Assembly: GCF_000389965.1 (NCBI RefSeq)
Contig: NC_021191.1
Coordinates: 6,449,501-6,513,500 of the forward strand
Reading direction: 5' to 3'
Source of the DNA: Actinoplanes sp. N902-109
GTDB lineage: Bacteria; Actinomycetota; Actinomycetes; Mycobacteriales; Micromonosporaceae
Length of the DNA: 64,000 bases
Each line of letters begins with the position of its first letter. Position 1 is the first letter of the stretch. The position numbers were made by a program, and so were the translations under genes. Positions 1 through 8,320 of this stretch are shown here, piece after piece. The notes under the pieces were generated by a model. The model saw nothing but the letters and a program-made list of their open reading frames with translations. It was not told the DNA's origin and ran no database searches.

Positions 1-2
1 GC

Positions 3-479
3 TGGATCACCGCCGAGCTGATGCTGCTCGGCTCGCCGCGGGTGGGCAACTACGTACTGGTCGACGCGGTCGGGCTGGAGGTGCCGGGCCACCCGGTCGC
101 CGATTTCTTCTCGCTCACCCCGGCCGGGCTCGCCGCCCTGAGCTACCACGACCCGGCGACGTACGGCATCGACCCGGCCGCCCTGCCGCCGCAGGCCCGC
201 GAGCGGATGGCCGGCAACCGCGGCGCCATCGAGCTGTACGCCGGGCACGGCATGACCGATCCGCGGCTGGGCGAGCGACTGCGCACGGTGACCGCGCCGG
301 CCCTGGTCGTCTGGGGCGAGGCCGACCGGATCGCCGACCCCGCCGTGGGCCGTGCTTACGCCGAGGCCATCCCCGGCGCCGAGTTCGTCCTGCTGCCCGC
401 GACCGGGCACCTGCCGCAGATCGAGACGCCGGACGCGCTCGTCAAGGTGGTCCGGCCCGTGCTGGGCGAGCGGCTGTGA
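3..479 (+). CDS. alpha/beta hydrolase, C-terminal part (gene starts before the window)
   Basis: The frame is open from the first bases, so the gene begins upstream and the nucleophile elbow is missing. What remains is the cap and C-terminal half of an alpha/beta-hydrolase. The acid residue probably lies in WGEADRIADP and the catalytic His in ATGHLPQIE, at the usual distance for haloperoxidase/hydrolase-type enzymes. It ends in TGA 11 bases before the convergent regulator gene. The substrate cannot be inferred; no neighbouring pathway gene helps. Family assignment is firm, function open. Confidence 0.85.
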   Translation, partial: WITAELMLLGSPRVGNYVLVDAVGLEVPGHPVADFFSLTPAGLAALSYHDPATYGIDPAALPPQARERMAGNRGAIELYAGHGMTDPRLGERLRTVTAPALVVWGEADRIADPAVGRAYAEAIPGAEFVLLPATGHLPQIETPDALVKVVRPVLGERL

Positions 480-489
480 CCCGTACGCC

Positions 490-1338
490 TCAGGTGGCCC
501 GCCGGAGAGCCGGGACGTCCGCCGTGGCCAGCGCGCCCAGCAGGGTCAGCTTCTCGGCGTCGGCGGTGCCCGGGTCGGCGTGATAGACCACCAGCATCAT
601 CCCGTCGGTGCCGCTGATGTGCAGCTTCTCCCGGTTGAGCCGGATCAGCCCGAGCTGCGGGTGCTCCAGCGGCACCGCCACCGCGCCGGCCCGTGGCCGG
701 ACGTCGTGCCGGGCCCACAGCGTCCGGAACAGCGGGCTGGCCAGCGACAGCTCGCCGACCAGCTCGATGAAGCGCGGGTCGCCGATGTCGGTGCCGGCCG
801 CCTCGCGGAAGCTGGCCACCAGCGCGGCCGCAGCCGCCTCCGCCTCGGCGAACATCGCCTGCTCGGCCGGGTCCAGGAACAGGTCGCGCAACCGGTTGGC
901 CCCGGCCACCAGCCGCGGTGACAGCGCGGTGGCCAGCGGGTTGGCCACCAGCACATCCAGGTAGCGGCCCTCGACGAACGCCGGGAACGGCAGCATCGCC
1001 ACGAATTGCGCGGTGCTCGGCGGCACGATCTCCGGGCGCGGCCGGCGCGGGCGGCGCGGCTTGTCGGCGGCCAGGCTCAGCAGGTAGGCGCGGGTGTCCT
1101 CGTCCAGTCGCAGCACCCGGGCCAGCGACTCGAGCACCTGCACCGACGGGTGCCGGTCCCGGCCGCGTTCCAGCCGCAGGTAGTAGTCGGCGCTGATGCC
1201 GGCCAGCATCGCCACCTCCTCGCGGCGCAGACCGGGCACCCGCCGCACGCCGACCACCGGCAGCCCGGCCTGCTCGGGCGTCACCAGCTCACGCCGGGCG
1301 CGCAGGAAGGCGCCCAGCAGGTTCGGTTCGTCGGTCAC
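490..1338 (-). CDS. XRE-type regulator with MmyB-like ligand-binding domain
   Basis: The protein has 282 residues. It carries an N-terminal helix-turn-helix of the Cro/C1 type (LRREEVAMLAGISADYYLRL, roughly residues 37-56). The rest resembles the PAS-like MmyB ligand-binding domain common in actinobacterial regulators (RYLDVLVANPLA, then an acidic alpha-helical part). Such proteins usually control a neighbouring oxidoreductase or hydrolase gene. Here the convergent partial hydrolase is the nearest candidate, although the two genes face each other. Ligand unknown. Confidence 0.9.
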   Translation of the reverse strand: MTDEPNLLGAFLRARRELVTPEQAGLPVVGVRRVPGLRREEVAMLAGISADYYLRLERGRDRHPSVQVLESLARVLRLDEDTRAYLLSLAADKPRRPRRPRPEIVPPSTAQFVAMLPFPAFVEGRYLDVLVANPLATALSPRLVAGANRLRDLFLDPAEQAMFAEAEAAAAALVASFREAAGTDIGDPRFIELVGELSLASPLFRTLWARHDVRPRAGAVAVPLEHPQLGLIRLNREKLHISGTDGMMLVVYHADPGTADAEKLTLLGALATADVPALRRAT

Positions 1339-1393
1339 CCCTCCACGGTAGGCGGGGCCGATCCCCGGTGCGGGGGCCCTGCCGGTCCCCTGG

Positions 1394-3031
1394 TTGATCA
1401 GGACTCCGGCTCGGGAGGTTTCACCGGAGGGCCTGAGGGAATCGTGGTGCCTCGTGGAGCGCGGACAACTCGTCGGGGGACGCTACCGGCTCATCGAACA
1501 GCTCGGCCGCGGCGGGATGTCGGTGGTCTGGCGCGCCGACGACGACGTGCTGGGCCGCGAGGTGGCCGTCAAGGTGCTGTCCGCCGAACTCGCCGACGAC
1601 CCCGGCCAGCGCCGCCTGATCCGCGCCGAGGCCAAGACCGCGGCCCGGCTGCGGCACGCCAACGTGGTGGCGGTCTACGACTACGGCGAGGTCACCGAGG
1701 CCGGCCGGACGTTGTCCTTCGTGGTCATGGAGCTGGTGGACGGCAGAACCCTGGCCGACATGCTCACCGCCGGTCCGCTGCCCTGGAAACTGGCCGTCCT
1801 GGTCGGCGCCCAGGTGGCAGCCGCCCTCGCCGCCGCCCACGCCGACGGCGTCGTGCACCGCGACGTGAAACCGGCCAACGTCATGGTCACCAGCAGCGGC
1901 GTCAAGCTCGTCGACTTCGGCATCTCGGCGGCAACCGGCGAGCACGACGGCCAGGACGGCGAACTGCTCGGCACACCGGCCTATCTCTCCCCGGAGCGCA
2001 TCCGGGGCGCCCCGGTGCTCCCCTCGACCGACATCTATGCGCTCGGTCTGCTGCTGCATCTCGCCCTGGCCGGCCACATGCCGTGGGATGCCTCGACCGT
2101 GACCCAGATGGTCCGGGCCCACGTGTACGCCGACCCGGCCCCGCTGCCCTTCATCACCGGTCTGCCGTCAGCCGTCACCCGCCTGGTGTCCCGCTGCCTG
2201 GCCAAGGAACCGGCCGACCGCCCCACCGCCGCCCACCTGACCGAAACCCTCGGCCGGCTCGCCGGTCTCCCGTCCCCCGCCCTGATGCGCGACGCCGCCA
2301 CCCCTTCGGGCGGCACTGTCACCGGCGGCGGCGCTCCGGCGGCCGGCGCTCCGCGGAACGCCGCGGCTCCCTGGATCAACGTCGCAGCACCCCTGCGCAA
2401 GGCGGGAGCCTCGTCGCGCAACGCCGGAGCCGCTTTCTGGCGCAAGGCCGCAGCCTCGATGCGCCACGCCTCGGCCGCGACCCGCCCGGCGCCGCGAGCC
2501 GCCCTGGCCGGCCTCCTGACCCGCCCCCATCCGGCCACCCGGCAACGCACCGTCGCCACGCCTGCGGCCCGCCGCACCCCCGCCCGGCCGGCCGCCGGCC
2601 GCGGTCTCCCCACCTCCCGCCGCACCAAGACCCTGCTGCTCGCCGCGGGCCTCACCGCCGGCCTGCTCACCTGGGGCGGCACCTGGTGGTCCGGCGACGA
2701 CCCGGGCCAGACCGCCGCCCAGGCAGCCGAAATCACCGCACCCTGCAGCCCGGGGCCCGGCTGCCCGGGCTCCGCCCCGGCGCCCTCCCCCACAACGGCC
2801 ACCCCGTCAGCGCCGAAGACCACCACCCCGGTGCAGAAGGTCGCCCTGACCGCCCCGGCCAAGACCACCACCAGGCCCGCCCGCGAACCAGCCCCGCGCG
2901 CAGCCGGAAAAGCACTCGCAAAGCCCAAGCCCGCCCCGCCGGCCCCGCCCGCACCGCCCGCGAAGCACAAGAAGCCGCATCCCAAGAAGCCACCGAAGCC
3001 CCCGCACGGCCACGGCCCGCACCGCCCCTGA
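1394..3031 (+). CDS. membrane-anchored serine/threonine protein kinase (PknB-like)
   Basis: This is a Hanks-type kinase. It has a glycine loop (GRGGMSVVW), the AVKVL lysine, catalytic HRDVKPAN (His about residue 155 from this start), DFG (Asp about 174), and activation segment ending GTPAYLSPERI. After the kinase domain come an Ala/Pro-rich linker, one transmembrane helix near residues 413-432 (LLLAAGLTAGLLTW), and a Pro/Lys/Thr-rich extracellular tail with no PASTA repeat. A GTG at 1454 gives the usual kinase start (VERGQLVGGRYRL) and may be the true start. The tail probably contacts the cell wall. The signal it senses is unknown. Confidence 0.9.
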   Translation: MIRTPAREVSPEGLRESWCLVERGQLVGGRYRLIEQLGRGGMSVVWRADDDVLGREVAVKVLSAELADDPGQRRLIRAEAKTAARLRHANVVAVYDYGEVTEAGRTLSFVVMELVDGRTLADMLTAGPLPWKLAVLVGAQVAAALAAAHADGVVHRDVKPANVMVTSSGVKLVDFGISAATGEHDGQDGELLGTPAYLSPERIRGAPVLPSTDIYALGLLLHLALAGHMPWDASTVTQMVRAHVYADPAPLPFITGLPSAVTRLVSRCLAKEPADRPTAAHLTETLGRLAGLPSPALMRDAATPSGGTVTGGGAPAAGAPRNAAAPWINVAAPLRKAGASSRNAGAAFWRKAAASMRHASAATRPAPRAALAGLLTRPHPATRQRTVATPAARRTPARPAAGRGLPTSRRTKTLLLAAGLTAGLLTWGGTWWSGDDPGQTAAQAAEITAPCSPGPGCPGSAPAPSPTTATPSAPKTTTPVQKVALTAPAKTTTRPAREPAPRAAGKALAKPKPAPPAPPAPPAKHKKPHPKKPPKPPHGHGPHRP

Positions 3032-3202
3032 CACCACGGCCGCCATCCGGCATCGTCACACGCGCCGGATCATCGGTGAACCTGACAACGGGCCGGGCGT
3101 CATTGAACAAGGGTCACGAGTCCGTTATCGTTTCTACCTTCCTGCGGTTGATCCATTTCGGCGGCGCGGGACGTAATTCGATGACGACGGGAGACGCCCC
3201 GG

Positions 3203-4223
3203 ATGCCTTCAGGTGACGAGCCCCGGAAGCGGCGGGAATTGTTGATCAATGGACGCCGGGTGCGGATCGTGGATCTCGTCGAGGCGGACCTGTTGAAACC
3301 CGGGCAGGAGTTGCTCTACCAGCAGCGTTATGATCTGGATCCGCATCGTGCGACCGTCACCCCTCGTGGGCGGCTCAGGCTCTCCGACGGTCGGGAGTTC
3401 AATACACCGTCGGCGGCAGCCGTCGCTTCCTCCGGACTCTCTGCTGTTCCCGGATGGATCGCCTGGCGACTCGCCGCGGATGGACCGACACTCCATGAAT
3501 TGCGAAGACAACTCCTCCGCACGATCGCCACCGAGCCGAGCGTCGGTGAGCAGGCGACTGGTGAAGAGGAGCCGGCCCGGGCAAGGTTCGACGAGTTGAG
3601 CAGGGCTCAGGAGCGTGCGCAAGCGGGCGACCCTCTCGAACTGTCGGTGCGCGACCTTCTCCAGTGTTGGGGGTATCGGCCTCACCCTCGGAAACCTGCT
3701 GGCCGAGGATCACGAACTCGGGTCGGTCGCTGCCTCGGCCACCTTCGAGGAGGCCGTGACTGCCATGCAGATGGACGACTACTCGCAGCTTGCAGTGCTG
3801 GAGGACGGGCAGTTGCTGGGAGCAGTCACGTGGCAGTCGATCGCGACGGCGAAGCACTACAACCCTGAAGCAACGTTCCAGGCGGCCATTGATCGGAGTG
3901 TCAAGGTATTCGACTACGACAACCGGCTTCTTGACGTCATCGGTTTCATCAGGGACGACGGCTTCATCTTCGTGCGTGACGAAGATCGGCTCCCGTCGGG
4001 AATCCTCACCTATGCCGACGTCGTCGACAAGTACGACGAGACCGCCACGCCCTTCTTCCTCATCGGCGAGATCGACCAGGAGTTACGCCAGGTCGTGCAG
4101 AGCTTGGCAGATGACGGGCTTCTCGAGAAGGCTGCCTTGAAAACGAAAAAGCCGGAGAAGATGTCGATCTACGACTACGAACAGGCGCTGAAGGAGACGT
4201 GCAAAGACTTCGCAACTTCTTGA
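3203..4223 (+). pseudogene. RAMA-CBS protein gene, frame-disrupted
   Basis: The first part (from ATG 3203) reads as a RAMA-like modified-DNA reader domain: RYDLDPHRATVTPRGRLRL, then DGREFNTPSAAA. It leads into ELSVRDLLQCWG. At about 3665-3680 the homologous frame moves by one base, near a run of five G. It continues as IGLTLGNLL and a CBS-pair region (MQMDDYSQLAVL, GAVTWQSIA, ATPFFLIGEID) ending at 4223. From memory, intact relatives have about 70 more residues at this junction and a longer C-terminus, so this looks like a deletion plus truncation. GC is visibly lower than in neighbouring genes, which suggests transfer. Intact relatives are mostly uncharacterised; a role in sensing modified DNA is inference. 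Each half could be expressed separately (second-half start near 3615), but I think that unlikely. Confidence 0.7.
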
Positions 4224-4382
4224 AGCTGATCCGGCAGTGCACCGCATGACACGCCTGCAGCGCCGGACAGCGCTCGTCTCCGGCTGAGCGGCGGCAGGCA
4301 CGTCCGTTGAGCAAAGCCGCCGGCATCGCGCAGGATCTTGTCAGCAGCGGCTCTCCGAGGAAGAACGGCTGGAACGGCGCGG

Positions 4383-5285
4383 TCACCCGTCCGATGGCGA
4401 GGCCGGGGCGAGGACGATGTCGAAGCGGGTGCGGGACCAGGTGCGGCCGGCGAGGTCGCGGCCGTCCGGGGCGGGGGTGCCGGCGGGCTGCTCGATGAAG
4501 TCTTTCACCAGCGACTGCTTCACCCCGAAGACGCTGTCGCCGGCCAGGAGCGGGTCGCCGGCCACGAAGATGTGGGTGACCAGGGTGCGCAGGGCGGGGG
4601 CCGTCACCATGAAGTGCAGGTGGGCCGCTCGCATCGGGGAGCGGGCGGTGGCGGCGAGCATGGCGCCCACTGGGCCGTCCGCCGGGATGGGGTACGGCGT
4701 GGGGGTGATCGCCCAGAACCGGAACTCGCCGTTGTCGTCGGTGCTGAGGTGGCCACGGGCGGCGGTGCGTTCGTCGGGGTACTGCACGTCGTAGAAGCCG
4801 TCCTCGTCGGCCTCCCACACCTCTATGCGGGCGCCGGGGACGGGGGCGCCGGTGGTGTCGCGGACGCTGCCCTCGACCCAGCAGGGTTGCCCGGTGGCGC
4901 CGCCGGCGATGTCGCCGCCCTGGTCGATGGCGGGCGAGCCGTCGACGAAGAAGGGGCCGAACACCGTGGCCTCGGTGGCGTCGCCGTACGCCTGGTTGTT
5001 GATGGCGATGGTCTGCATCGAGGCGCCGAGGGTGTCGGAGAGCAGGATGAACTCCTGGCGGCGGTCGTCGGTGATGTGCCCGGCGGCGGTGAGGAAGTCG
5101 ATGGCGTGCTGCCATTCCTGCTCGCTGGGCCGTACGTCGCGGAGGAAGGCGTGCAGGTGGGTGACCAGCGACTGCATGATCTGCCGCAGCCGGGCATCGG
5201 GGGTGCCGGCGAAGGAGGCGAGGACCCGGGCCACCAGTTCTGCTTCGTGCGCTTGCTGACCGTACGGAAGATCGGGGTCGGTCAT
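4383..5285 (-). CDS. hydroxyquinol/catechol 1,2-dioxygenase (intradiol)
   Basis: This 300-residue non-haem Fe(III) intradiol dioxygenase has an N-terminal helical dimerisation region (LRQIMQSLVTHLHAFL) and the catalytic core VFGPFFVDGSP. The four iron ligands are visible: Tyr in DEDGFYDVQYPD, Tyr in PTPYPIP, and the two His of AAHLHFMV. It opens the ring of 1,2,4-trihydroxybenzene (or catechol). The start ATG overlaps the stop of the maleylacetate reductase gene as ATGA, so the two are translationally coupled. The reductase partner argues for hydroxyquinol rather than catechol, because ring opening of hydroxyquinol yields maleylacetate. Confidence 0.92.
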   Translation of the reverse strand: MTDPDLPYGQQAHEAELVARVLASFAGTPDARLRQIMQSLVTHLHAFLRDVRPSEQEWQHAIDFLTAAGHITDDRRQEFILLSDTLGASMQTIAINNQAYGDATEATVFGPFFVDGSPAIDQGGDIAGGATGQPCWVEGSVRDTTGAPVPGARIEVWEADEDGFYDVQYPDERTAARGHLSTDDNGEFRFWAITPTPYPIPADGPVGAMLAATARSPMRAAHLHFMVTAPALRTLVTHIFVAGDPLLAGDSVFGVKQSLVKDFIEQPAGTPAPDGRDLAGRTWSRTRFDIVLAPASPSDG

Positions 5286-6325
5286 CGGGGGTCGGTTCCT
5301 TCCCAGGCGTCGTGAAGCAGGCGGTGCAGCACGGCCGCGGTGACCGGGGCGGGGTTGCCGGGCGGGACGACCGGCAGGATGGCCGCCACTGCGGCGGGGA
5401 GCTGGTCCTCGCGGAGCCCGAGGTCGCGCAGGGCCCGGGGCGCATCGAGGCGTTGCCGCAAGGATTGCAGGCCGGCAAGCGCGGCGTCGGACCCGAAGGC
5501 CGCGGCGATACGGGCGGCGGCTGCGGGCGCGGCGGGGGCGTTGAGGGCGAGCACGTGGGCCAGCACGACGGCGTGGGTCTGCGCGTGCGGGAGGTCGAAG
5601 CGACCGCCGAGCACGTGGCAGATCTTGTGGTGCAGCCCGGATCCGGCGGAGGCGAACGCCACGGCCGACAGGTACGCGCCGTACAGCGCCTGTTCGCGGC
5701 CGGGCAGCCCGGCGGGGTCGTCGGCGACCAGGGGCAGACCGGTGGTCAAAGCCCGGATACCCTCGGCGGCCAGGGCCATGTCGATGGGGTCGGTCCGGGG
5801 AGCCCACATCGAGTCCACGCAGTGCGCCAGCGCGTTGAGCCCGGAGGCGACGCTCAGGCCGACCGGCAGCGACACCGTCAGCGTCGCGTCGTAGACCACG
5901 GCCCGCGGCAGCACCGCGGGATGCAAGCCGGTGGTCTTGTGCCCGGCTTCGGTATGGCCCCAGACGTCGGTGGCCTCGGATCCGGCGTAGGTGGTCGGCA
6001 CCGCGACGATCGGCAGCCCGGTGGTCAGGGCGACGGCCTTGGCCAGTCCGGTGGCCGATCCGCCGCCGATGCTGACCAGGACGTCGGCGGCGCAGGCGGC
6101 TGCGGCGGCGCGGGCGCGGGCGGCCACCGGGACCGGCACGTGCATGACGACCTCGTCGTGCCGGTGCACCACGGGCAGCCCGGCGGTCAGCGTCCCGGCC
6201 CGGGTGCCGATCGTCATCACCCGGGTGGCGCCGAGCCGGGCGACCTCCTGCGCCACTGCCTCGCCCGCACCGCCGGGGGCGAAGACGATGCGCTGGCCGA
6301 GCGTCTCATGCTGGAACCGCATCAT
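5282..6325 (-). CDS. maleylacetate reductase (Fe-type alcohol dehydrogenase family)
   Basis: The protein has 347 residues. The nucleotide-binding signature LVSIGGGSATGLAKA and substrate segment PTTYAGSEATDVWG mark the maleylacetate reductase branch of iron-type alcohol dehydrogenases. ALAHCVDSMW and GLHHKICHVLGG carry the metal or active-site His positions. It reduces maleylacetate to 3-oxoadipate with NAD(P)H, the step after hydroxyquinol cleavage. The first ATG of MMRFQHETLG at 6325 was chosen over longer extensions: it overlaps the stop of a small upstream frame as ATGA and matches family length. The gene order is reductase, then dioxygenase. Confidence 0.92.
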   Translation of the reverse strand: MMRFQHETLGQRIVFAPGGAGEAVAQEVARLGATRVMTIGTRAGTLTAGLPVVHRHDEVVMHVPVPVAARARAAAAACAADVLVSIGGGSATGLAKAVALTTGLPIVAVPTTYAGSEATDVWGHTEAGHKTTGLHPAVLPRAVVYDATLTVSLPVGLSVASGLNALAHCVDSMWAPRTDPIDMALAAEGIRALTTGLPLVADDPAGLPGREQALYGAYLSAVAFASAGSGLHHKICHVLGGRFDLPHAQTHAVVLAHVLALNAPAAPAAAARIAAAFGSDAALAGLQSLRQRLDAPRALRDLGLREDQLPAAVAAILPVVPPGNPAPVTAAVLHRLLHDAWEGTDPR

Positions 6326-6477
6326 CGGCTGCGCCCGGGCCCGGCCCCGTCGGCGTCCTGGGTGGGCGAGAGGTACTCGGCGGAGAACCGGGCCGGCGCG
6401 CTCCGGGCGGTGGCGTTGTGGTCTTCCCACAGCTCCACGCGCCGGGGTTCCGGTGTGCGTGACGTGACCTGCGTCAT
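6322..6477 (-). CDS. possible 51-residue leader gene of the hydroxyquinol operon
   Basis: An ATG frame beginning MTQVTSRTPEPRRVELWEDH runs 51 codons. It ends in a TGA that overlaps the reductase ATG (ATGA), the same coupling seen between reductase and dioxygenase. No Shine-Dalgarno is obvious. A TAGACT hexamer lies a few bases before the ATG, so the transcript could be leaderless. I do not recognise the peptide. It could be a coupling leader or a remnant of a removed hydroxylase component. Codon positions look moderately coding. Confidence 0.4.
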   Translation of the reverse strand: MTQVTSRTPEPRRVELWEDHNATARSAPARFSAEYLSPTQDADGAGPGRSR

Positions 6478-6504
6478 AGTCCGAGTCTAACCGGGGCGCT
6501 GATC

Positions 6505-6542
6505 TTGCCTCGACCTGCGATATATCGCATATCGTATGCGGC
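6505..6542. promoter_or_regulatory. GntR promoter-operator with two overlapping dyads
   Basis: A perfect 14-bp palindrome TGCGATATATCGCA (6516-6529) is overlapped by an inverted repeat CGCAT-N5-ATGCG (6526-6540). They lie between a TTGCCT -35-like hexamer (6505-6510) and the ATG of the GntR gene (6543), covering the likely -10. This is an AT-rich island in very GC-rich DNA. It is the probable autoregulatory site and is placed to control the divergent hydroxyquinol operon as well. There is no ribosome-binding site before 6543, consistent with a leaderless mRNA. Confidence 0.7.
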
Positions 6543-7193
6543 ATGCCGGTACCTACGCCTGCCTCGCCGCCCTCCCGGACCCTGCTGCGCTCGCATGCGT
6601 TCAACGCCCTGCGCGCCGCGATCGTGGACGGCACGCTGGCGCCCGGCGAGCGGCTCAACGACGCCGAGCTGTGCGCGTGGCTGGGCGTCAGCCGCACGCC
6701 CGTCCGCGAGGCCCTGGCGCATCTGGAGAAGACGGGCCTGGTGCGGATCACGCCGGGCAGCCGCACCGAGGTCGCCCCGCTCGAGGGCCGGGCGGCCGTG
6801 GAGGCGCAGGCGATCGCGGCGAGCATGCACGAGCTGGCCGCCCGCGACGCGGTGCCGCTGGTGACCCGGGCGCAGCTGGCCGCGATGGACACGGCGAACC
6901 GGGCTTTCACGGCCGCGCTGGACGACCTGGACGTGGCTGCGGCGATCACCGCGGACGACGCCTTCCACCGGGTCTTCGTCGACGTGTCGGGCAACCGGAT
7001 GCTCGCCGCGATCCTCGACGACGTGACCCCGCTGTTGCGCCGCATGGAACGCGCGCGCTTCGCCGAGCTGGCCGGCCGCGACTCGGTCGCCCAGCACCAC
7101 GCGATCGTGCGGCTGGCCGCAGCCGGCGATGCCGAGGGCACCGCCGCGGCCGTACGGGCCAACTGGATGACCCTGCGGCCCGTCCTGGAATGA
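6543..7193 (+). CDS. GntR/FadR-type transcriptional regulator (FCD domain)
   Basis: This 216-residue protein has an N-terminal winged helix (FNALRAAIVDGTLAPGERLN, then LGVSRTPVREALAHLEKTGL) followed by an all-helical FCD effector domain. The FCD has the expected metal or acid-binding residues in DDAFHRVFVDVSGN and a late His in AQHHAIV. It stands between the divergent hydroxyquinol operon and the ACC deaminase gene, which begins 10 bases after its stop with a good AAGGAG site. From established knowledge, actinobacterial ACC deaminase genes often sit beside a GntR gene. The effector could be ACC or another amino acid, or an aromatic-pathway acid. Confidence 0.9.
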   Translation: MPVPTPASPPSRTLLRSHAFNALRAAIVDGTLAPGERLNDAELCAWLGVSRTPVREALAHLEKTGLVRITPGSRTEVAPLEGRAAVEAQAIAASMHELAARDAVPLVTRAQLAAMDTANRAFTAALDDLDVAAAITADDAFHRVFVDVSGNRMLAAILDDVTPLLRRMERARFAELAGRDSVAQHHAIVRLAAAGDAEGTAAAVRANWMTLRPVLE

Positions 7194-7203
7194 AGGAGAT
7201 CTG

Positions 7204-8208
7204 ATGTCCCTCGACGATTTCGACCGGTACCCGCTGCTGTTCGGGCCCAGCCCGGTGCACCGGCTCGACCGGCTCACCGCACACCTCGGTGGCGCCCGGA
7301 TCTGGGCCAAGCGCGAGGACTGCAACTCCGGGCTGGCCTACGGCGGCAACAAGACCCGCAAGCTGGAGTACATCGTCCCGGACATCCTGGCAAGCGGCGC
7401 CGACACGCTGGTGTCGATCGGGGGCTACCAGTCCAACCACACCCGCCAGGTCGCGGCGGTGGCGGCCAAGCTGGGCCTCAAGGCCGTACTGGTGCAGGAG
7501 AAGTGGGTCGACTGGCCGGACGTCACCAACGACAAGGTCGGCAACATCATGCTGTCCCGGATCATGGGTGCCGAGGTGCGGCTCGACCCGGCCGGCTTCG
7601 ACATCGGCATCCGGGACTCCTGGGAGAACGCGATGGCTGACGTACGGGCCGCGGGTGGCACGCCGTACGGGATCCCGGCCGGCGCGTCCGAGCACCCCCT
7701 CGGCGGTCTGGGGTTCGCCCGGTGGGCGCACGAGGTCGAGGCGCAGGAGGCCGAGCTGGGCGTCTTCTTCGACACCATCGTGGTCTGCACGGTCACCGGC
7801 TCGACGCACGCGGGCATGATCGCCGGGTTCGCCGCGCAGGACCGTCCCCGGCGGGTCATCGGCATCGACGCCTCGGCCACCCCGGACCGGACGCGGGCCC
7901 AGGTCGGGCGGATCGCCCGGCACACCGCCGGGCTCGTCGGTCTGGGCCGCGACCTGCGCGACGACGAGATCACCGTGCTCGAGGGCTGGGCCGGTGACCG
8001 CTACGGCATCCCGGCGCCGTCCACGATCGACGCCATCCGGCTGACCGGCTCGCTGGAAGGCATGATCATCGACCCGGTGTACGAGGGCAAGTCCATGGCC
8101 GGGCTGATCGACCTGGTCCGCAGCCGCGACATCCCAGCCGACGCCACGGTCCTCTATGCCCACCTCGGCGGTCAGCCGGCGCTCAACGCCTACGCCGGCG
8201 CGTTCTGA
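7204..8208 (+). CDS. acdS: 1-aminocyclopropane-1-carboxylate deaminase
   Basis: This 334-residue PLP enzyme of the tryptophan-synthase-beta fold converts ACC to 2-oxobutyrate and ammonia, lowering ethylene in plant hosts. The PLP Lys is in GGNKTRKLEY (about Lys50) and the nucleophilic Ser in GGYQSNHTRQ (about Ser77). The Glu of VYEGKS and the Leu of YAHLGGQ match the pair used to tell true ACC deaminases from D-cysteine desulfhydrases. A strong AAGGAG precedes the ATG. It is co-directional with the GntR gene and probably co-transcribed. A plant-associated lifestyle fits the pectate lyases and cellulase further along. Confidence 0.93.
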   Translation: MSLDDFDRYPLLFGPSPVHRLDRLTAHLGGARIWAKREDCNSGLAYGGNKTRKLEYIVPDILASGADTLVSIGGYQSNHTRQVAAVAAKLGLKAVLVQEKWVDWPDVTNDKVGNIMLSRIMGAEVRLDPAGFDIGIRDSWENAMADVRAAGGTPYGIPAGASEHPLGGLGFARWAHEVEAQEAELGVFFDTIVVCTVTGSTHAGMIAGFAAQDRPRRVIGIDASATPDRTRAQVGRIARHTAGLVGLGRDLRDDEITVLEGWAGDRYGIPAPSTIDAIRLTGSLEGMIIDPVYEGKSMAGLIDLVRSRDIPADATVLYAHLGGQPALNAYAGAF

Positions 8209-8280
8209 CGCCCGGCCCAGGGACCGGGGCCCCGGCCCCTGTTGACTTGCGGGCACGGAGCGTCAAGGCTCGGTAGCGGT

Positions 8281-8294
8281 TGGGAACGCTCCCA
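8281..8294. promoter_or_regulatory. CebR-like operator upstream of the GH6 gene
   Basis: TGGGAACGCTCCCA differs at one position from the perfect palindrome TGGGAGCGCTCCCA, which is bound by the cellobiose-responsive LacI-family repressor CebR in streptomycetes. It lies 27 bases before the GTG of the GH6 cellulase, so induction by cello-oligosaccharides is the likely control. Confidence 0.8.
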
Positions 8295-8320
8295 CCCCCG
8301 GCTTCGATCAGGAGTCCATC

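Noticed and set aside
6474..7325. 283-codon minus-strand frame opposite the GntR gene
   Set aside because: Antisense to the GntR and ACC deaminase genes; repetitive Arg/Gly text.
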